Assembly: GCA_029706075.1 (NCBI GenBank)
Contig: JAINUG010000018.1
Location: 1,449,001 to 1,513,000 of the forward strand
Length of the DNA stretch: 64,000 bases
DNA from: Aldrovandia affinis
Lineage: Eukaryota; Chordata; Actinopteri; Notacanthiformes; Halosauridae
Direction: 5' to 3'
Part shown: one piece after another, positions 1 to 11,531 of the stretch
How the letters are laid out: every line of letters starts with the position of its first letter
Numbering within the stretch: position 1 is the first letter of the stretch
Notes under the pieces: model-generated
Told to the model about the DNA's origin: nothing
The model's input: only the letters and a program-made list of their open reading frames with translations
Database searches by the model: none
Position numbers and translations under genes: made by a program

Positions 1-262
1 CCACTGATTAAGTGGTGCTAAATGACCTAAAGGACTCAAATTATGGAGGTCTAATGACACTCCTTGAGATATTTGTAATGTTTCTGTGATAGAAATGCAA
101 AACCAGGTGGAGATTTTGTAAATTGGGTCCATTAAGTATCCTTGAATTGCCTAAAGCTGTTAAGTGCAAGTTCATATTTGCATGGAAATTGTGTTTAAAA
201 GTAGTAATTTATGCTTTTTAAACTGGGTGGCTCCCCACTTTTTGTACACACAAAATCGTGTG

Positions 263-285
263 TATATATATATATATATATATAT
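263..285. repeat. (TA)n microsatellite
   Basis: Uninterrupted alternating TA for about 23 bases. Confidence 0.9.
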
Positions 286-340
286 GTCCAATAAGTGATC
301 AAAGACCTGCTTTGATGTGTAGAAAAATAGAGTGCGCCCC

Positions 341-409
341 AGTGTTCGGTTAGAGTGGGAACCAGCGTTTGGCTAGAGTGGACACCAGCGTCCGGTTAGA
401 GTGGGCAAT
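341..409. repeat. Three-unit 23-bp minisatellite
   Basis: Three adjacent 23-bp units at 341-363, 364-386 and 387-409 share the core GGTTAGAGTGG or a one-to-two-base variant, with a few substitutions between units. It sits just upstream of the SINE at 487. There is no spacer/repeat alternation, so it is not CRISPR-like. Confidence 0.8.
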
Positions 410-486
410 TCTATCCCGTTCATATGTGTTGCTCTATTGCTCGTCTATGCTCTAAACCATGGTACAATACATTTGTAACAAAAGCA

Positions 487-880
487 GCCAGCGAGTCCCT
501 CGGGTGGCGGAACCGGTAAAGGCACTTTAAAGCCCACTGCAGCCTGGGTCCGATCCCTGGCCGTGCCAGCCCGGCTCTGGCCTGGTGTCCTATTTGGGGG
601 TGGCGATTGGCTGTCTGCCCCCAGGAGGAGGGGGGAGGGAAACCAGCATGAGCTCGCTGCATGCAAATGCTGCCCTGTGTGTGCCAGAGTTACGCGACGG
701 CTTGGCCAGTTCCATCTTTCAGGAGGCGGTTTGGCGTCTTTGTCACTGCTGGTCCCAGAGTTGCAGCTGCGAGATTGTAGTACAAGGGGGGATAGTTGAA
801 TTATAAGAGGGTACAATTGTCCGCCAAATTCGGAGAAAATGGGCAAAACCTGAATTAAACATTTTTTATTATTTTATTTT
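487..880 (+). mobile_element. tRNA-derived SINE, family 1 (fullest copy)
   Basis: The head resembles a tRNA gene with an A-box-like run at 505-523 (TGGCGGAACCGGTAAAGGC) and a good B-box at 546-556 (GGGTCCGATCC), about 41 bases apart as in tRNA genes. The body continues through a CCGGCTCTGGCC segment. It ends in a tail with AATTATAAGAGGGTACAATTG and GGAGAAAATGGG, then an A/T-rich run. The same body and tail recur inverted at 4140-4512, and tail pieces occur at 28935-29060 and 45561-45606. The repeats at different sites plus the pol III boxes support a SINE. The family name is unknown to me. Confidence 0.65.
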
Positions 881-1938
881 TATTTTTTTAAGAAGGCTTC
901 TCTGTGTGTATCAGAACCAAAGATGACGGATAGGCGAGTTCTGTCTTGAAGGAGGCAGTTCGCCGTCTTTGGACAAAATCATAAATCAATAAATAAATAC
1001 AAAAAAGCAAACACAAGGATTGGCTATAGCAAGATGTATGAACAAAAGTTGTATAAATTTACCAACTGGTTTCAATGACGTGAAAAGACCGTTTTGCTTT
1101 TTTAAATCACGAGCAGCAGTAATGCCATACACAACCCATTAGGGATTTACAAAGTGTAGTCTTGCAATAGGAAAATATTATTTACAGTACAACCAAAATA
1201 TTACATATAATTAACATGTATATTATACACTGTAAGCAGGTGCTCTGTGCTATTGCAACGGTTTATAGCAAATTTTCTAGGGAATACAAGATGTGTTAAA
1301 GTATGGAGTCTGTAGCACAGGACAAATCATGAGTATTCAAATGAATGATAACTAGGCTCCCGAAGAGATTAGGGTTTTTAAACCATTTTTCTTAGAGACG
1401 TTTGAAACTAAAATGTTTGGTGCAATAATATATATTTTTCCTCTTTAGTGAAATTGATAAGAAAATGGTCTTAAATTATTCTTCTGTTTTCCATGCCTCC
1501 TGTTGTATATGAATTTATATTCTAAAATGGTTTAGAAAATTGTACCGCGATTGTATCTGGTGAACTTAACGCATCACACCACCTAAGTAGCTATATTTAG
1601 ATACTGCTAGCTAGAGAACTAACAAAGAGAAATGAATGGAGGCTTGCTTCCAAAAATCTCAATTTTATTAAAAACCATGGCACATAAAACTGCTATAACG
1701 CTATAAAACGTATACAGAAGAGCACAATGCGTATTATGAAATGCTGACGATTTTCACTTGTCTTTTTGATTAAAAAAACTAGCGAACAGATTTGTATGAA
1801 ATGTTTTGTTCCTTTGTTTTTGCCCCCAAAAAGTAATCTATATTGGTGCTGGAATGACGTAAAGAAGAGACTGGCGATTCTTTGATTTTGAATGCAAACG
1901 TCGTGCAGCCACAGTGTTTAATATTCACACACATATAC
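881..1938. other. AT-rich intron, no feature recognised
   Basis: AT-rich sequence with scattered poly-A/T runs. I see no coding potential, no inverted repeat pair and no SINE boxes. Confidence 0.5.
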
Positions 1939-1975
1939 CATATATATATATATATACTGTATATATATATATACC

Positions 1976-2007
<32 letters not shown>

Positions 2008-2017
2008 CGAGTGTGTG
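1939..2017. repeat. Compound (TA)n-(TG)n microsatellite
   Basis: Three TA runs interrupted by CTG and CC, passing directly into a TG run. The TA part is self-complementary and likely to be length-variable. Confidence 0.9.
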
Positions 2018-3539
2018 AACCCTTGTGGAAGCCGTTTTTGGGGAGAGCGTAATTGCAGGTCTTGACTGAGATTTGCGTGGCAGATGCAGAGCACTCTTGC
2101 TGGGGCCCGGGCTCTGGAAAGGCTTTGAGTGCTACTCAGAGCAGTGGGTCTGAGAGACGGCACCCTCATCGGCACCTTATTACCGTCTCAAATCATCACA
2201 CCTAAGTGTATCTGTTACTATAGAGACGCGCTCCCTTTTTCAATAGCATGCAGTAATAAAAGGGACCTGGACATTTCTGTCACTCTCTCTGAGATGAGAC
2301 GCGGCACCGAGGCATTAGGTACAGCCGCAGTAATTAAATGAAATTCTCTGGCCTTTCCATTATATGAGAGGAGGATACAGGCACTGCATGTTTTTAGAGG
2401 GAAAATGTCTCGCTGCAAAAAAGGGTTGGTAATGAAGTGGGAACATTTTCCCCCCTCAAATTATTCTGCAGACTGAATTTGTCGCATCGCTTGCTGGCAG
2501 AACCGATGAAATTTCACAAAAGCCCAGATTTGATACAGCATAAAAAAAATATATATATATTGAAGGCTCACATGCCTTCAGAGTTAAGTTTGCATGACTT
2601 TATATATATTTTTTTTTTTAAAGGATAGTTTTCTGTGCGTTTTATGCAGTTAAGACTTTGCCAGCTTCTCAATCCTAACTCTGAACTGTTTTCCGTTGTG
2701 GAATAACAAGATGGTAATTAAAAAAAGTGATTTGGGGCGAAAAGAGAGAAGCTTGTTGACTGTAGTTTACCTCAAGGTTTTTCCTGAGCCATCTGCGGCG
2801 TGCGGAAGCCTGTTTGGAATTTGCTAAGTGTGAAGCATGGCTCTTTTTACACAGCTACACTTCCATATGGTCCGTGGGGTTTGGACATCGCTTGTGCAAA
2901 TTGTTTCTCCTCAAACCCAATTTGCATTTTGAACAATTAACATAACTTTAAAACAGATTTGTGCTTTGAATTCACACTTTTCTGAGACAGGGGGGTGGCT
3001 GTACTAGTTAGGAAGGCTGGGCGCTAGCAGTTTTATAGTTTTATGTTTTATATGCATGAGGAAATGGCCTGCTTTTCTTTGTCGTCGTTTTACATTGAGC
3101 AAGTGAACATGTGCTGGAGTCCGCTCACCTACCCAGATGCCCACTTGATGAAGCAACGCTAGGAAAGCATTGCGCCTGTGTGAATCAGTTGGCTGTTGTA
3201 CAAGCTCTCATTAAATGTAGACCTCTTGCTCTGCAGAGTAGCTCCTGAGAGAGAATTACCGGTTGAAAATGACTAAACCTCATCAGTGCTCTGCATGGCG
3301 GCAGCAGAACTTGTAGCTGCACACATTCCGCGTACAACATACACCAGATTTTAAGTACACACATTCCAGACACAAACAACACACCAGTTCTTTTAGCACT
3401 TAGCTATATAGTTGCCTCCCCATAGACACCCACACACACATGCTCTCATGTACACACTCTCACACATGCACACACGGTGTCTTACACCATAATGCTTGAC
3501 CAGTATCTGAGACCCGATTTCCACACAGTGGAGTTGCAC
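2018..3539. other. Unique intron sequence
   Basis: No recognisable gene, RNA or repeat beyond a short CA-rich patch near 3430-3475. Short frames here have no recognisable homology. Confidence 0.5.
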
Positions 3540-4060
3540 GTGGGTCGCGGTTCCTCAGCTGTGAGCTCTTTTGGCGTGCACGCTTTCCCCTTCGCCGTGC
3601 GAGCCCCACCTCACGGCCGTGCCCATTCCTCCCCGCAGCGGCAGCATCTCTGCGTCCTACACTCGCCCGTTTCAGCGGCCGTGGGAGAGCAGCCGTCTTC
3701 ACAGATGGCTTCCTCCTGCGTGATCAATGGGAAGGAGTGTTTACATCCGCAGATTGCCTCCTTCCCTTCTCGTTCCGTGCCGTTCTCCGGGCCTCACCTC
3801 GCCGCCGCCGCCGCCCGCCGCCCCACATCTGCTGCGTAAACACTCAGCCCCCGACGGCTGCTTAACGCGAGCCTCGCACAGGTCCACAGGAGCCTCGCCA
3901 AACAAAGAAATAGGAATAATTCAGCCCCAACCGTTCGGCAGCCAGACCCCCCCCGCTCACAGATCTCATTCAGCGACATCCAGTAGATTTTAATTAAAAG
4001 GATTTGATCCCCTACTGAGAGCCCGTTCTGTGTAACTAAGCACGTGCAGGTGTACAGTAT
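3540..4060. promoter_or_regulatory. GC-rich, CpG-containing block; candidate regulatory element
   Basis: A locally GC-rich stretch with many CpGs, including a GCC trinucleotide run near 3800-3830, stands out from the AT-rich flanks. It grades into a segment with TAATTAAAAGG near 3992. It could be a small CpG island, an intragenic enhancer or only a GC-rich patch. The open frames across it look like compositional artefacts. No TATA box or initiator can be assigned. Confidence 0.3.
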
Positions 4061-4139
4061 AAACTCGAGGTGAAAGGTGAAATAAATGACAGGTGCATGC
4101 AAAGGTGAGAGAATGACAAAGGAATAAAAGCCATGATCT

Positions 4140-4512
4140 TTTTAAAATTTATTTAAATTCTTTTTTTTTTTAAATTTATTTATTTTAACATTTTTGTTTC
4201 AGATTTTTTCCCCTTTTTTCTCCCTATTTGGTAGCCAATTATACCCTACCCATGTATTTATTTCTATTTGTCCTCCTCCATGAACTCGCTGCCCGTCCTC
4301 CGGGTCAAGCTAATTCCCAGAGGCCAGCGATGATCCGGCTCCTCCAAGACGAACTCGCCCCCTTTTCTAGAGACGCCCTTCTCGGCGAGCTCGTGCCGGC
4401 TCACCCTGCCCCCTCCCCTTAGAGCGGACTGTCAAACGCCACCCCTGATCGGGGCTCTCGGCCAGGGCCGGTCTGGCATAGCGAAAAGACCCTTTGGCTG
4501 TGCAGGAACCCT
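4140..4512 (-). mobile_element. tRNA-derived SINE, family 1 (inverted, headless copy)
   Basis: On the minus strand this reads into the same body and tail as the copy at 487-880. The CCGGCCCTGGCC segment lies at 4460-4480, and the tail motif shows on the plus strand as TAGCCAATTATACCCTA (4232-4248). The A-rich 3' tail appears as poly-T at 4155-4185. The tRNA-like head is missing, and the element stops where the CA-rich minisatellite begins. Confidence 0.6.
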
Positions 4513-4574
4513 GCTGTGTCATACACACACACACACACACACACACACGCAGGCCTGTCTGAGCCTAGACCCAG

Positions 4575-4609
<35 letters not shown>

Positions 4610-4727
4610 ACACACACACACACACACACACAAGTCTGTCTGAGCCTAGCCCCAGCACTGTCATACAAACACACACACACTCACACACGCAGGCCTGTCT
4701 TGGCCTAGCGCCAGGTCCATCACCCAC
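4511..4727. repeat. Compound CA-microsatellite / VNTR array
   Basis: Three units each contain a (CA)n run followed by a segment close to GTCTGTCTGAGCCTAGCCCC. The non-CA parts are about 30 bases and diverge by a few substitutions, so CA tracts and a minisatellite alternate. It abuts the truncated end of the SINE at 4140-4512. Confidence 0.85.
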
Positions 4728-7189
4728 ATTACCCACTTACCGTTGCCATTGACATGAAATAACTGTGACTGTACACGATTTAATTTTTATTTAGAATTTA
4801 GTAGCAGAATAATTTCACCACGTCTGTCTTGTTACCTAGTATGATTACATGTTTTTTTTCTTCATCCAAGCACAGTTCTAGCCACTCTAGCTTTAGCTAT
4901 ATGGTCCTACAATCTTATGGCACTAGTACCGCAATTGAGCTTGGATTGCAGGACCGGGGCGAGAGCGTGTTCTTTCATGTTGTTGTTTGCTGAGCGCATT
5001 ACACTGCTCTCCTCCGCACACCTAAGGGAGGGCCGGCGGTTTCACGCTGGGTCCGAGGTGAACCGTGAGCGAACTAAGAGACACACTAATGGCTTCTGGG
5101 CCCCAACGCACTGTTTGCTCGAGCCGGGCCATGTTGTTCTTTAGGCCTCCGCAATCACTGCTGACAAGCCAACAATGCATCAAAGAGACTTACATCTGCC
5201 TCGGCGCACAAGCCACAATTACGGTATTGCAGACATGGAGAGAGTCTTGCACGGCAGAAGAGGATTCAATTCTGTCATTTCTCCTTTCTTCTCCTTTCCC
5301 CTCCTCCTGTCCATTATTCCTCACAGAGGGGTAGGGAGTTTTAAAAGCTGGAGAAGAGGTAATGGATTTGAGGTGGCTCACAGCTCTCTCTCTAAAGAGT
5401 TGTAGATCCTGCTGAACTGTAGACTGAAATCCGATGAGACGTGGCACACCTGGATCAGCAGACACGTCGTGATTCATTCCCGTTTCGTCCCGTGGTGTCG
5501 AGGACCGCTGGGTTTCGCCGGTGGAAGCCTGAAGCCGTTGCCCCTGTTTGTGGCTCCGCTACTGAAAGGAATTGATTTATATTCAAGGATGCGCTTAAGA
5601 AACAGTGGCGTAAAGAGCGCATGGTAAGAAGCTATGTGGAGGTTAACGCATCACGACTCTGGTACAGCTAGCCGTAAAACCAAGTTAGAACCACCTAAAA
5701 TCAGGTCAACATGAAGCTCTCCCAGGGCTCATTTCTCGCCGCGGCTGAGTGCAGAACCTCAGCAGGACGTAGGCGGCCTTATGATACTCTCTTCACTGTG
5801 TCACATCGAGAGTGTCTGTATGAGTCTTCCAAGTGTCAGAATGATGCAGCCTTTTCTGTTTCCAGTACTTATGGAACTGTTGTTTGCTGCGTCTCTCTCT
5901 CCTCGTATCTCAGTGAAGCGGTGCTCCACTTTGCTTGCACAACCACAAAGCTCTTGTGTGGTGACGGGCCTCAGTAAAGCGTGGAGAGGGGGCCCTGTCA
6001 CCACCCTAATTGGCATCACTTGGACACCGAGACATGCTTCTCTGTTTGCAAAACGGCAGCCTATTGGAATGGCTCTCTTTTTCATTCTACAACGCATTCA
6101 TGTGGTTAATGGCAAATTAGTGTGCGGTATTGTTTCACCCAAGCGCTTCTGAGATTGCTTGTGAACAGTGTGCCTCTCTTTACGAAAATAGTTTTTATTG
6201 TTTACTGTAACGCAGATATGATACAGCATCTTTATAAATGAAGGACAGACCATTACCTGCAAAATATTATATACATTCAACAATAAAGTCCCCAGTGCCC
6301 GGCCAAGTAGATATAATGGTGTAACTTGCTCCATCCAGCACATACAACTGTGCTCTCAGCCTCCTCAACACGAGATTAATTTAATGCCAGGCTCTGACCT
6401 TCAGAATTACTCACTGAGGTGAATGGACTCCTGCCTGTAGAAGATGTACTTTCTTCAGATTCAATGGGATTCGAGTGTGCGAGCCATGTGTCATGTGACC
6501 TAGTGAGCAGATAGAAGTGCTCGTTATCGTTGTTATGAGGGTGTGCGCACTGCCTTGTTGATGTGGCACGTGGAGAACTCAGGCCTGGTCCCTAGTTTGA
6601 TTTAAACAGCGTCTCAGTGGTCATGGCCAAACTGCCCAGTGCCAGTGGGACGGGGACAGGGGGGTTTGGACACTCTCTCAGGAGGTTTGGCGCCCACTCG
6701 TCCCACCGGAACGAGAACTACACCGCCGAAAATGCCTGAGACGTTTTTGGAAGATGAGCATCAGGAGCGAGACTAGAGGCAGCTCGAAACTGCTCGCAAA
6801 CCTTTTCTCCCATCTAAAAAAAAATTTGATTTGATTTGATTGCCCTGGCTCTCCCGGGAGAGTGAGATGCCTCATATCGTGGGAGTCCAGCATTTACGCT
6901 CAAACCACTCTTTAATGTCCGCACGTCTCCACAAGAGAGGACTGAGGGAGCCGTTTCTGAGAGCACTGCTTCTCTGGCCACCCCGCCTGACTCCACGGTC
7001 CGATGTTAAAACGCTAAACTCAAGAACCTCTCCAGTAATTGCCGTGTGCTCAGAAAGCCAGATGTGCGTGGCCTTGGAAAAACGGGCGGGAAACCCTTGC
7101 TGGTCTTTTTAAGAGGGTCCCCTCGCGAGCTGCTGTTTGCCTGTTTCCCCCGAACAGCCTTGTGTTTCCCAGCCTCGGAAAGGTCAAGG
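4728..7189. other. Unique intron sequence
   Basis: No recognisable coding exon, RNA gene or dispersed repeat. Composition is mixed. Some subsegments (for example 4950-5140 and 6840-7180) have normal GC and no repeat signature and could hide conserved elements, but I cannot support one. Confidence 0.45.
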
Positions 7190-7600
7190 ATTCCTAACTG
7201 CCTGCAGTGCCTCTTGAATATTAATGAGGGCCCACAGTGAAAATGTATCAATAGGTCAGGGGTTATCGGCTGAAAGCATACGGGTAAACCTAACGTGATT
7301 AAGAATGCACATTACGCCCAGGTTTGTCAATAAGCAGAGATAAATACTCACACGACCCACGCTCTAAGAGAAAGAAGAGCTCTGCACCGGGGGAAACGGG
7401 CGGGCGTAATATAATCAGGCTGCTTTTTCCTGCAGTCGCCTGATCAAGCTATTCGTGTTTAAAACGAGACTTTGGTGAAAAGGCTTTCTCAGCATTCATC
7501 TGGGTCCTATCAGGACATAATGGGCTGTAAAAGAAATAATGAAATAAAAGCCTCGCAACAGCGAAAGCGAGTTTGAAAGACGAAGCTCCGAATCGGTGTT
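7190..7600. promoter_or_regulatory. Candidate conserved non-coding element
   Basis: A repeat-free island with several homeodomain-type cores (TATTAATGAG near 7219, GTAATATAATCAGG near 7405) and no coding frame. The composition and motif density resemble vertebrate developmental enhancers. CDKAL1 introns are known to host SOX4 enhancers. Assignment is inference; no alignment was possible. Confidence 0.3.
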
Positions 7601-8220
7601 CAGTCGAAACGGCCTTGCTTGCCTGTGTATCAGATTACGTCTGGGAAAAAACCTGCGTGTACTGTGTGTCTCTTTTCATTCTTCTGTGTTCTGTATTTTT
7701 TAACAGATCAGTAGAAATAGGAATCTAAAATGAATTACCTGTCAACGTGTATTTGGTCACTTAACTGTCTCCAGACTGACTTAATTCAATATGTCAGCAG
7801 ATTGTTATCTGTAATGATCAGTATCTACTCACCTGGTACATTTTATTACCAAACCAGGGGGCGACAGCAGTGTACATGTTTGCTTGTGCATCTTTGCCTT
7901 ACTTATGTGGTGTATGTGCTGTTTGCCTGTTTTGTATATTTGTATAGTGTATAGTCTCAGTTTTGTAAATGATGTGTATGTGGTGTGAACGTGTCTTGCT
8001 TGTATTGTGTATGTGCTGTGTGTGTAAAAGCAGTGTATTGTGTGCTTTGTATGTGCGTATTATCAGAGTATGGGGTTCTATTGTCCTTGTGCCTTAGCAG
8101 TTATTTCTCTGGCTTATGTAGATCCAGGTTAGGCCTGCTAATTTTGACCATGCTGGCTACAAGTGGCATTTATGTCCACCTCTGCCCTTCTCTGCCCACC
8201 GATGCTGGCAGTAAGATGAT

Positions 8221-8345
8221 AGCAGTGTGGTGTAGCATCTGGGCGTGTGACCCTGGTACTGTGGGGTTTATCCTTGAACAAAGCACCTAACCTGAACTGC
8301 GTCCATGAATACCCAGCTGTGTGCAGGCACATGCATGATACACTA
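8221..8345 (+). mobile_element. Decayed tRNA-derived SINE, family 2
   Basis: Contains the order GTGTGGTGTAGCATCTGGG, then CCTTGAACAAAGCACCTAACC, then AATACCCAGCTGT. This matches the inverted order seen on the minus strand of the better copy at 11341-11526. The B-box region is degraded and the tail is unclear. Confidence 0.55.
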
Positions 8346-10320
8346 TGTTTAAAAAAGGAACCTAAGGATACGGTTATGTCATAGCAACTGCTCTTCAATT
8401 CACTGTTCGGGGAAATGTGTCAGCATTCTATCAGTGTTCAGTTGTACTGGTTCCTAAAAGATAAACAAAGAAATACTGTATGTGGAAGGTGGGTACTAAA
8501 GCGATTGAGCACTCAAAATGGAACAATAGCTCAAAAAAGTCTTCTCATTATATAGATAAAGAGATTAAATTAGTGGCTTGCCCAGTGTCCACACCTCAAT
8601 CCCATAGAATTTACATGGGATGAACTGGACAGAACAGGCAAAGCAAAGCAACCCACAAGTGTCTCTGTGAATTGCTGCAGGAGAGCTAGGAAGACATGTC
8701 CGGTGATTTCCTGCTGAAACGTATTAACCGAATGGCCCGTGTTTGTGAGGCTGTTATCCAGGGTGGCTATTTTGAGGAATCCAAGATTTAGATTGAGCTT
8801 TTCAGTTTTCTTGAACATTGATTTGATGTTCCTTATGTTTATTGTTACATGTGTTTTTATCAACGTATATGGTGTAAAACATTGTAAATTATGAGATAAA
8901 CCTAGTTTCCAGCAGGTGTATTCAAACTATTGACTGGTACCGTACCTCAGAACCACCAGGCTGGTGGGCAGTTGGAGTTCCCATGCCGGCCGTGGGAGCT
9001 GGTAATGAACAGGGGAGAGTAAATGCCACAGCACTGCTGCTCACCCAGGTGACCCTGCTCGTTTGGAGGAAAATGCTCTGCTCCTTGCAAAAATGATTTC
9101 CTCCGAACATGCTGCCCTTGGCAGGAGAGGGCTTTCAGCGAGTCGTGATGCCTGCCGTCGTTTGGTCGCAGTGGTCCTAATGAGTGTAGGGTGGGAGTCC
9201 ACTATCCAGGGTTTGGCTTTCCCTCAGTAGGAACTACATTTTTAATCAAATACACTGTGTTTCTGCTACTGTTACGCCTCCTGAGGGACTAGCACTTTCC
9301 AGAGTCCTCTGAGTTCTGCCAGGTTTTATTGGCCAGAGAAGGTGTTGACGGGGACCCAGTTGGCATCACACTTACGGTGTAATGCAAATGGATTACAGGA
9401 TTCACTACTTCCCCTCTAATGGGATGTAATTATTTCCATCAGGGCAAACCGAGGATACTTGTTTCCACGATGAAGTCACCTCGGCCCATTGCAGCTTCAG
9501 CATTTTCATTTTAAAGTCAAAGTTGAAAGAATTTTGGGATAATTTGTTTTCTTTTATATATATATATATATATATAAAGAATCATTGATCACAGTCCAAT
9601 TTTGTATTTTTTCAATAATAGCCATCAAAATTTTACTATGAACTTGGTGCGCTCATGCTAGAATGCACATCTGCAAAAAGTGCTAGATCATGTAGCAAGT
9701 CTTGTGCTGTTGAGCACACATACTGCACTTGTGAGCCCAGAGAGGCTGTAACTCAGCATCTGGCATGTCTGAAAATGTTTTACCCGAATTGGTCTGTGTC
9801 CGATTTTGCAAAAAATTTGAAAAGAAGTACCAACAGCTACCAACGACTTGTGCATTCAATAACGTGACATAATTCCCTCTGTTTCATTTTTTTAGGTTAA
9901 TTAAAAAATTCTGATGATATTCTGAATACGTTGTTTATCTTCAGTCAAGCACAAGCAACACTAAATATCCATCCCTGAGGTGTGGCTATATCTCTCATCT
10001 TACCCACAATATGGTTTTCCACCACATACTGAATTTCCTGGTCATATTGCCAAAAATAAGAATTATTCACTGATACTGTGCAGGGTAAATAAGACTCCGG
10101 CTGCTCTGTCTATTTACTGAAGGCTTGTTTCTATTTCCAATTTCAATAGTCATAGGTTACATTTTAAAACAAAAAAACAGGTATTCTCTATCTCCTGACA
10201 TGTGCATACACAGCTACATGCAAGAATTACTGTAACTGTAGAGTGCCTGTCATGTGCATCTGCTAATGTCATTGGGTGGAATATTGTCTGTTCTGTGTGT
10301 GGATGTCTACAAAGCCCTTG
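8346..10320. other. Intron sequence with one (TA)n run
   Basis: AT-rich intron. A (TA)n microsatellite lies at 9555-9576. A 70-codon frame at 9655-9867 has no recognisable domain and is probably chance. Confidence 0.5.
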
Positions 10321-10431
10321 AGTGTGAGCAAGTGAGTGAGTGAGTGTGTGAGTATGTGTGTGAATGTGTGAGCGGGTGAGTGAGTGTGTGAGCAAGTGAG
10401 TGTGTGAGCAAGCGAGCGAATGAAAGAAAGA
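10321..10431. repeat. Imperfect GTGA/GTGTGA repeat
   Basis: Degenerate repeats of GAGTGAGTGTGTGAGT type over about 110 bases. They create spurious His/Ser/Thr/Leu-rich frames on the minus strand. Confidence 0.85.
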
Positions 10432-10971
10432 GTAAATCCTCTGTTTCACGTTTGACTGTCGTAACATAGTGTAGCCTTGAAGTTGTTTTGTTACCCGCAG
10501 GTCCAGGATCATTGAAAATAGAATATATGCACAAGATAATCCATAAATCCATTTCCTCTGCACAGCCCCTAATTCAATCTGCGGTGAGGCCGATAATCGA
10601 TGGCCGTCCGGGTCACTAATCAGGTTCTGCTGCATATTGCTGTCCCATCGAGACTCTCTGCTGCTGTGGCTGGTTTTACCATTCACCCCCCCCCCCTACC
10701 CATAGCACAGGGCTGTTATACTCCGCTGCTGGAATGCACCTCATTTTCCACATCTGCTTTCTGCCTTTTCAGGGCTTTTATGTGGCACCCTGTGATGTAT
10801 ATAACAGTGGTGAGGTTGTAAAACATCATTTTCTGATGTACTGTGTGAACCTCTTGATAGACTTAGGGTACCAACCTTACACAACCTTACAAAAAGTGTG
10901 TGAAGATTTTGTGACCTTGACGGTTCTCACATTTGGTTTTCTGTGTGTTTATGTGGTGTATATTGTGTGTA

Positions 10972-11120
10972 ACTGTTGTAGTAACCTTGTTATGTATAAT
11001 GACTTGCTCTAGTAACCTTGTAGGTGTGTATCTTGCAGTGTTCTAGTAATGCTTTACTTGTATCTTTTGCAGTGTTGTAGTAACATTGCAGATGTGTGTA
11101 TTGCAGTGTTGTAGTAACCG
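10972..11120. repeat. Diverged tandem repeat array just upstream of CDKAL1 exon
   Basis: Units of roughly 35-45 bases repeat the phrase TTGCAGTGTTGTAGTAAC with variations, ending about 26 bases before the exon. Several units carry a TTGCAG or TTTTGCAG string that looks like a 3' splice site (AG at 11036, 11071, 11090 and 11105), so the array contributes decoy acceptors. Confidence 0.7.
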
Positions 11121-11146
11121 TGCTGCTGTCTGCTTGTTGTGGTCAG

Positions 11147-11327
11147 GGTGCCTGGTATCACCATCGCCACTGACATCATCTGTGGCTTCCCGGGGGAGAC
11201 AGACGCGGACTTCCAGGAGACGCTGGAGCTGGTGAAGGACTACCGCTTCCCCAGCCTCTTTATCAACCAGTTCTACCCCCGGCCTGGGACGCCCGCCGCC
11301 AAGTGTGAGCAGGTCCCCGCCCACGTG
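11147..11327 (+). CDS. cdkal1: CDKAL1, internal coding exon (radical-SAM barrel, C-terminal part)
   Basis: CDKAL1 is the eukaryotic MiaB/MtaB-type methylthiotransferase that converts t6A37 to ms2t6A37 in tRNA-Lys(UUU). It uses S-adenosylmethionine and iron-sulfur clusters and sits on the ER face in the cytosol. After one base completing a split codon, the exon encodes 60 residues including [35 protein letters not shown] and EQVPA. These are hallmarks of the end of the radical-SAM domain, roughly residues 350-412 of the human protein from memory. The borders are TCAG at 11143-11146 and GTGAGA from 11328, leaving phase 0. The cluster cysteines lie in earlier exons, outside the window. One visible difference from the mammalian protein is Cys where Met is usual, in AAKCEQ. 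The reading frame is intact and the gene looks functional. Confidence 0.96.
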
Positions 11328-11340
11328 GTGAGACACGCCC

Positions 11341-11526
11341 CGTCACATTACTCAGAGCGACTTACACACTTTATATTTCCTTACATTCAATCCATTTATA
11401 CAGCTAGATAATTACCGAAGCAATTCAGGTTAAGTACTTTGCTCAAGAGCAACGGCACTGCCCCACCTGGGAATTGATCCTGCAACCTTTGAGTTACAAG
11501 CCCAGTTCCCTAAACATTATACTACA
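11341..11526 (-). mobile_element. tRNA-derived SINE, family 2 (antisense, near exon donor)
   Basis: On the minus strand a tRNA-like head contains TGTAGTATAATGTTTAGGG and a B-box-like GGATCAATTCCC. It is followed by a body with GCTCTTGAGCAAAGTACTTA and AGCTGTATAAATGG, and ends in AAGTCGCTCTGAGTAATG. This resembles fish SINEs that share an L2-type 3' end. The element begins only about 13 bases beyond the exon donor site, in opposite orientation to CDKAL1. Confidence 0.75.
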
Positions 11527-11531
11527 CCAGG

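Larger units (their letters stand above)
1..11146 (+). other. CDKAL1 intron (3' part), upstream of first visible exon
   Basis: The first recognisable CDKAL1 exon begins at 11147 with a codon split after its second base, so the sequence to its left is intron. Its 5' end lies outside the window. I looked for the preceding coding segment of the radical-SAM domain and did not recognise it. The contents are listed as separate entries: SINEs, microsatellites, a GC-rich block and one candidate regulatory island. Confidence that it is intronic is high because coding order and strand are clear from the two exons. A short missed exon cannot be excluded. Confidence 0.8.

Noticed and set aside
341-409. 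Possible CRISPR-like short repeats
   Set aside because: Units are directly adjacent with no spacers, and the sequence is vertebrate nuclear DNA.
3477-3839. 120-codon frame over the GC-rich block
   Set aside because: The frame is open because CpG-rich DNA has few stops. No domain, no splice sites that fit a gene.
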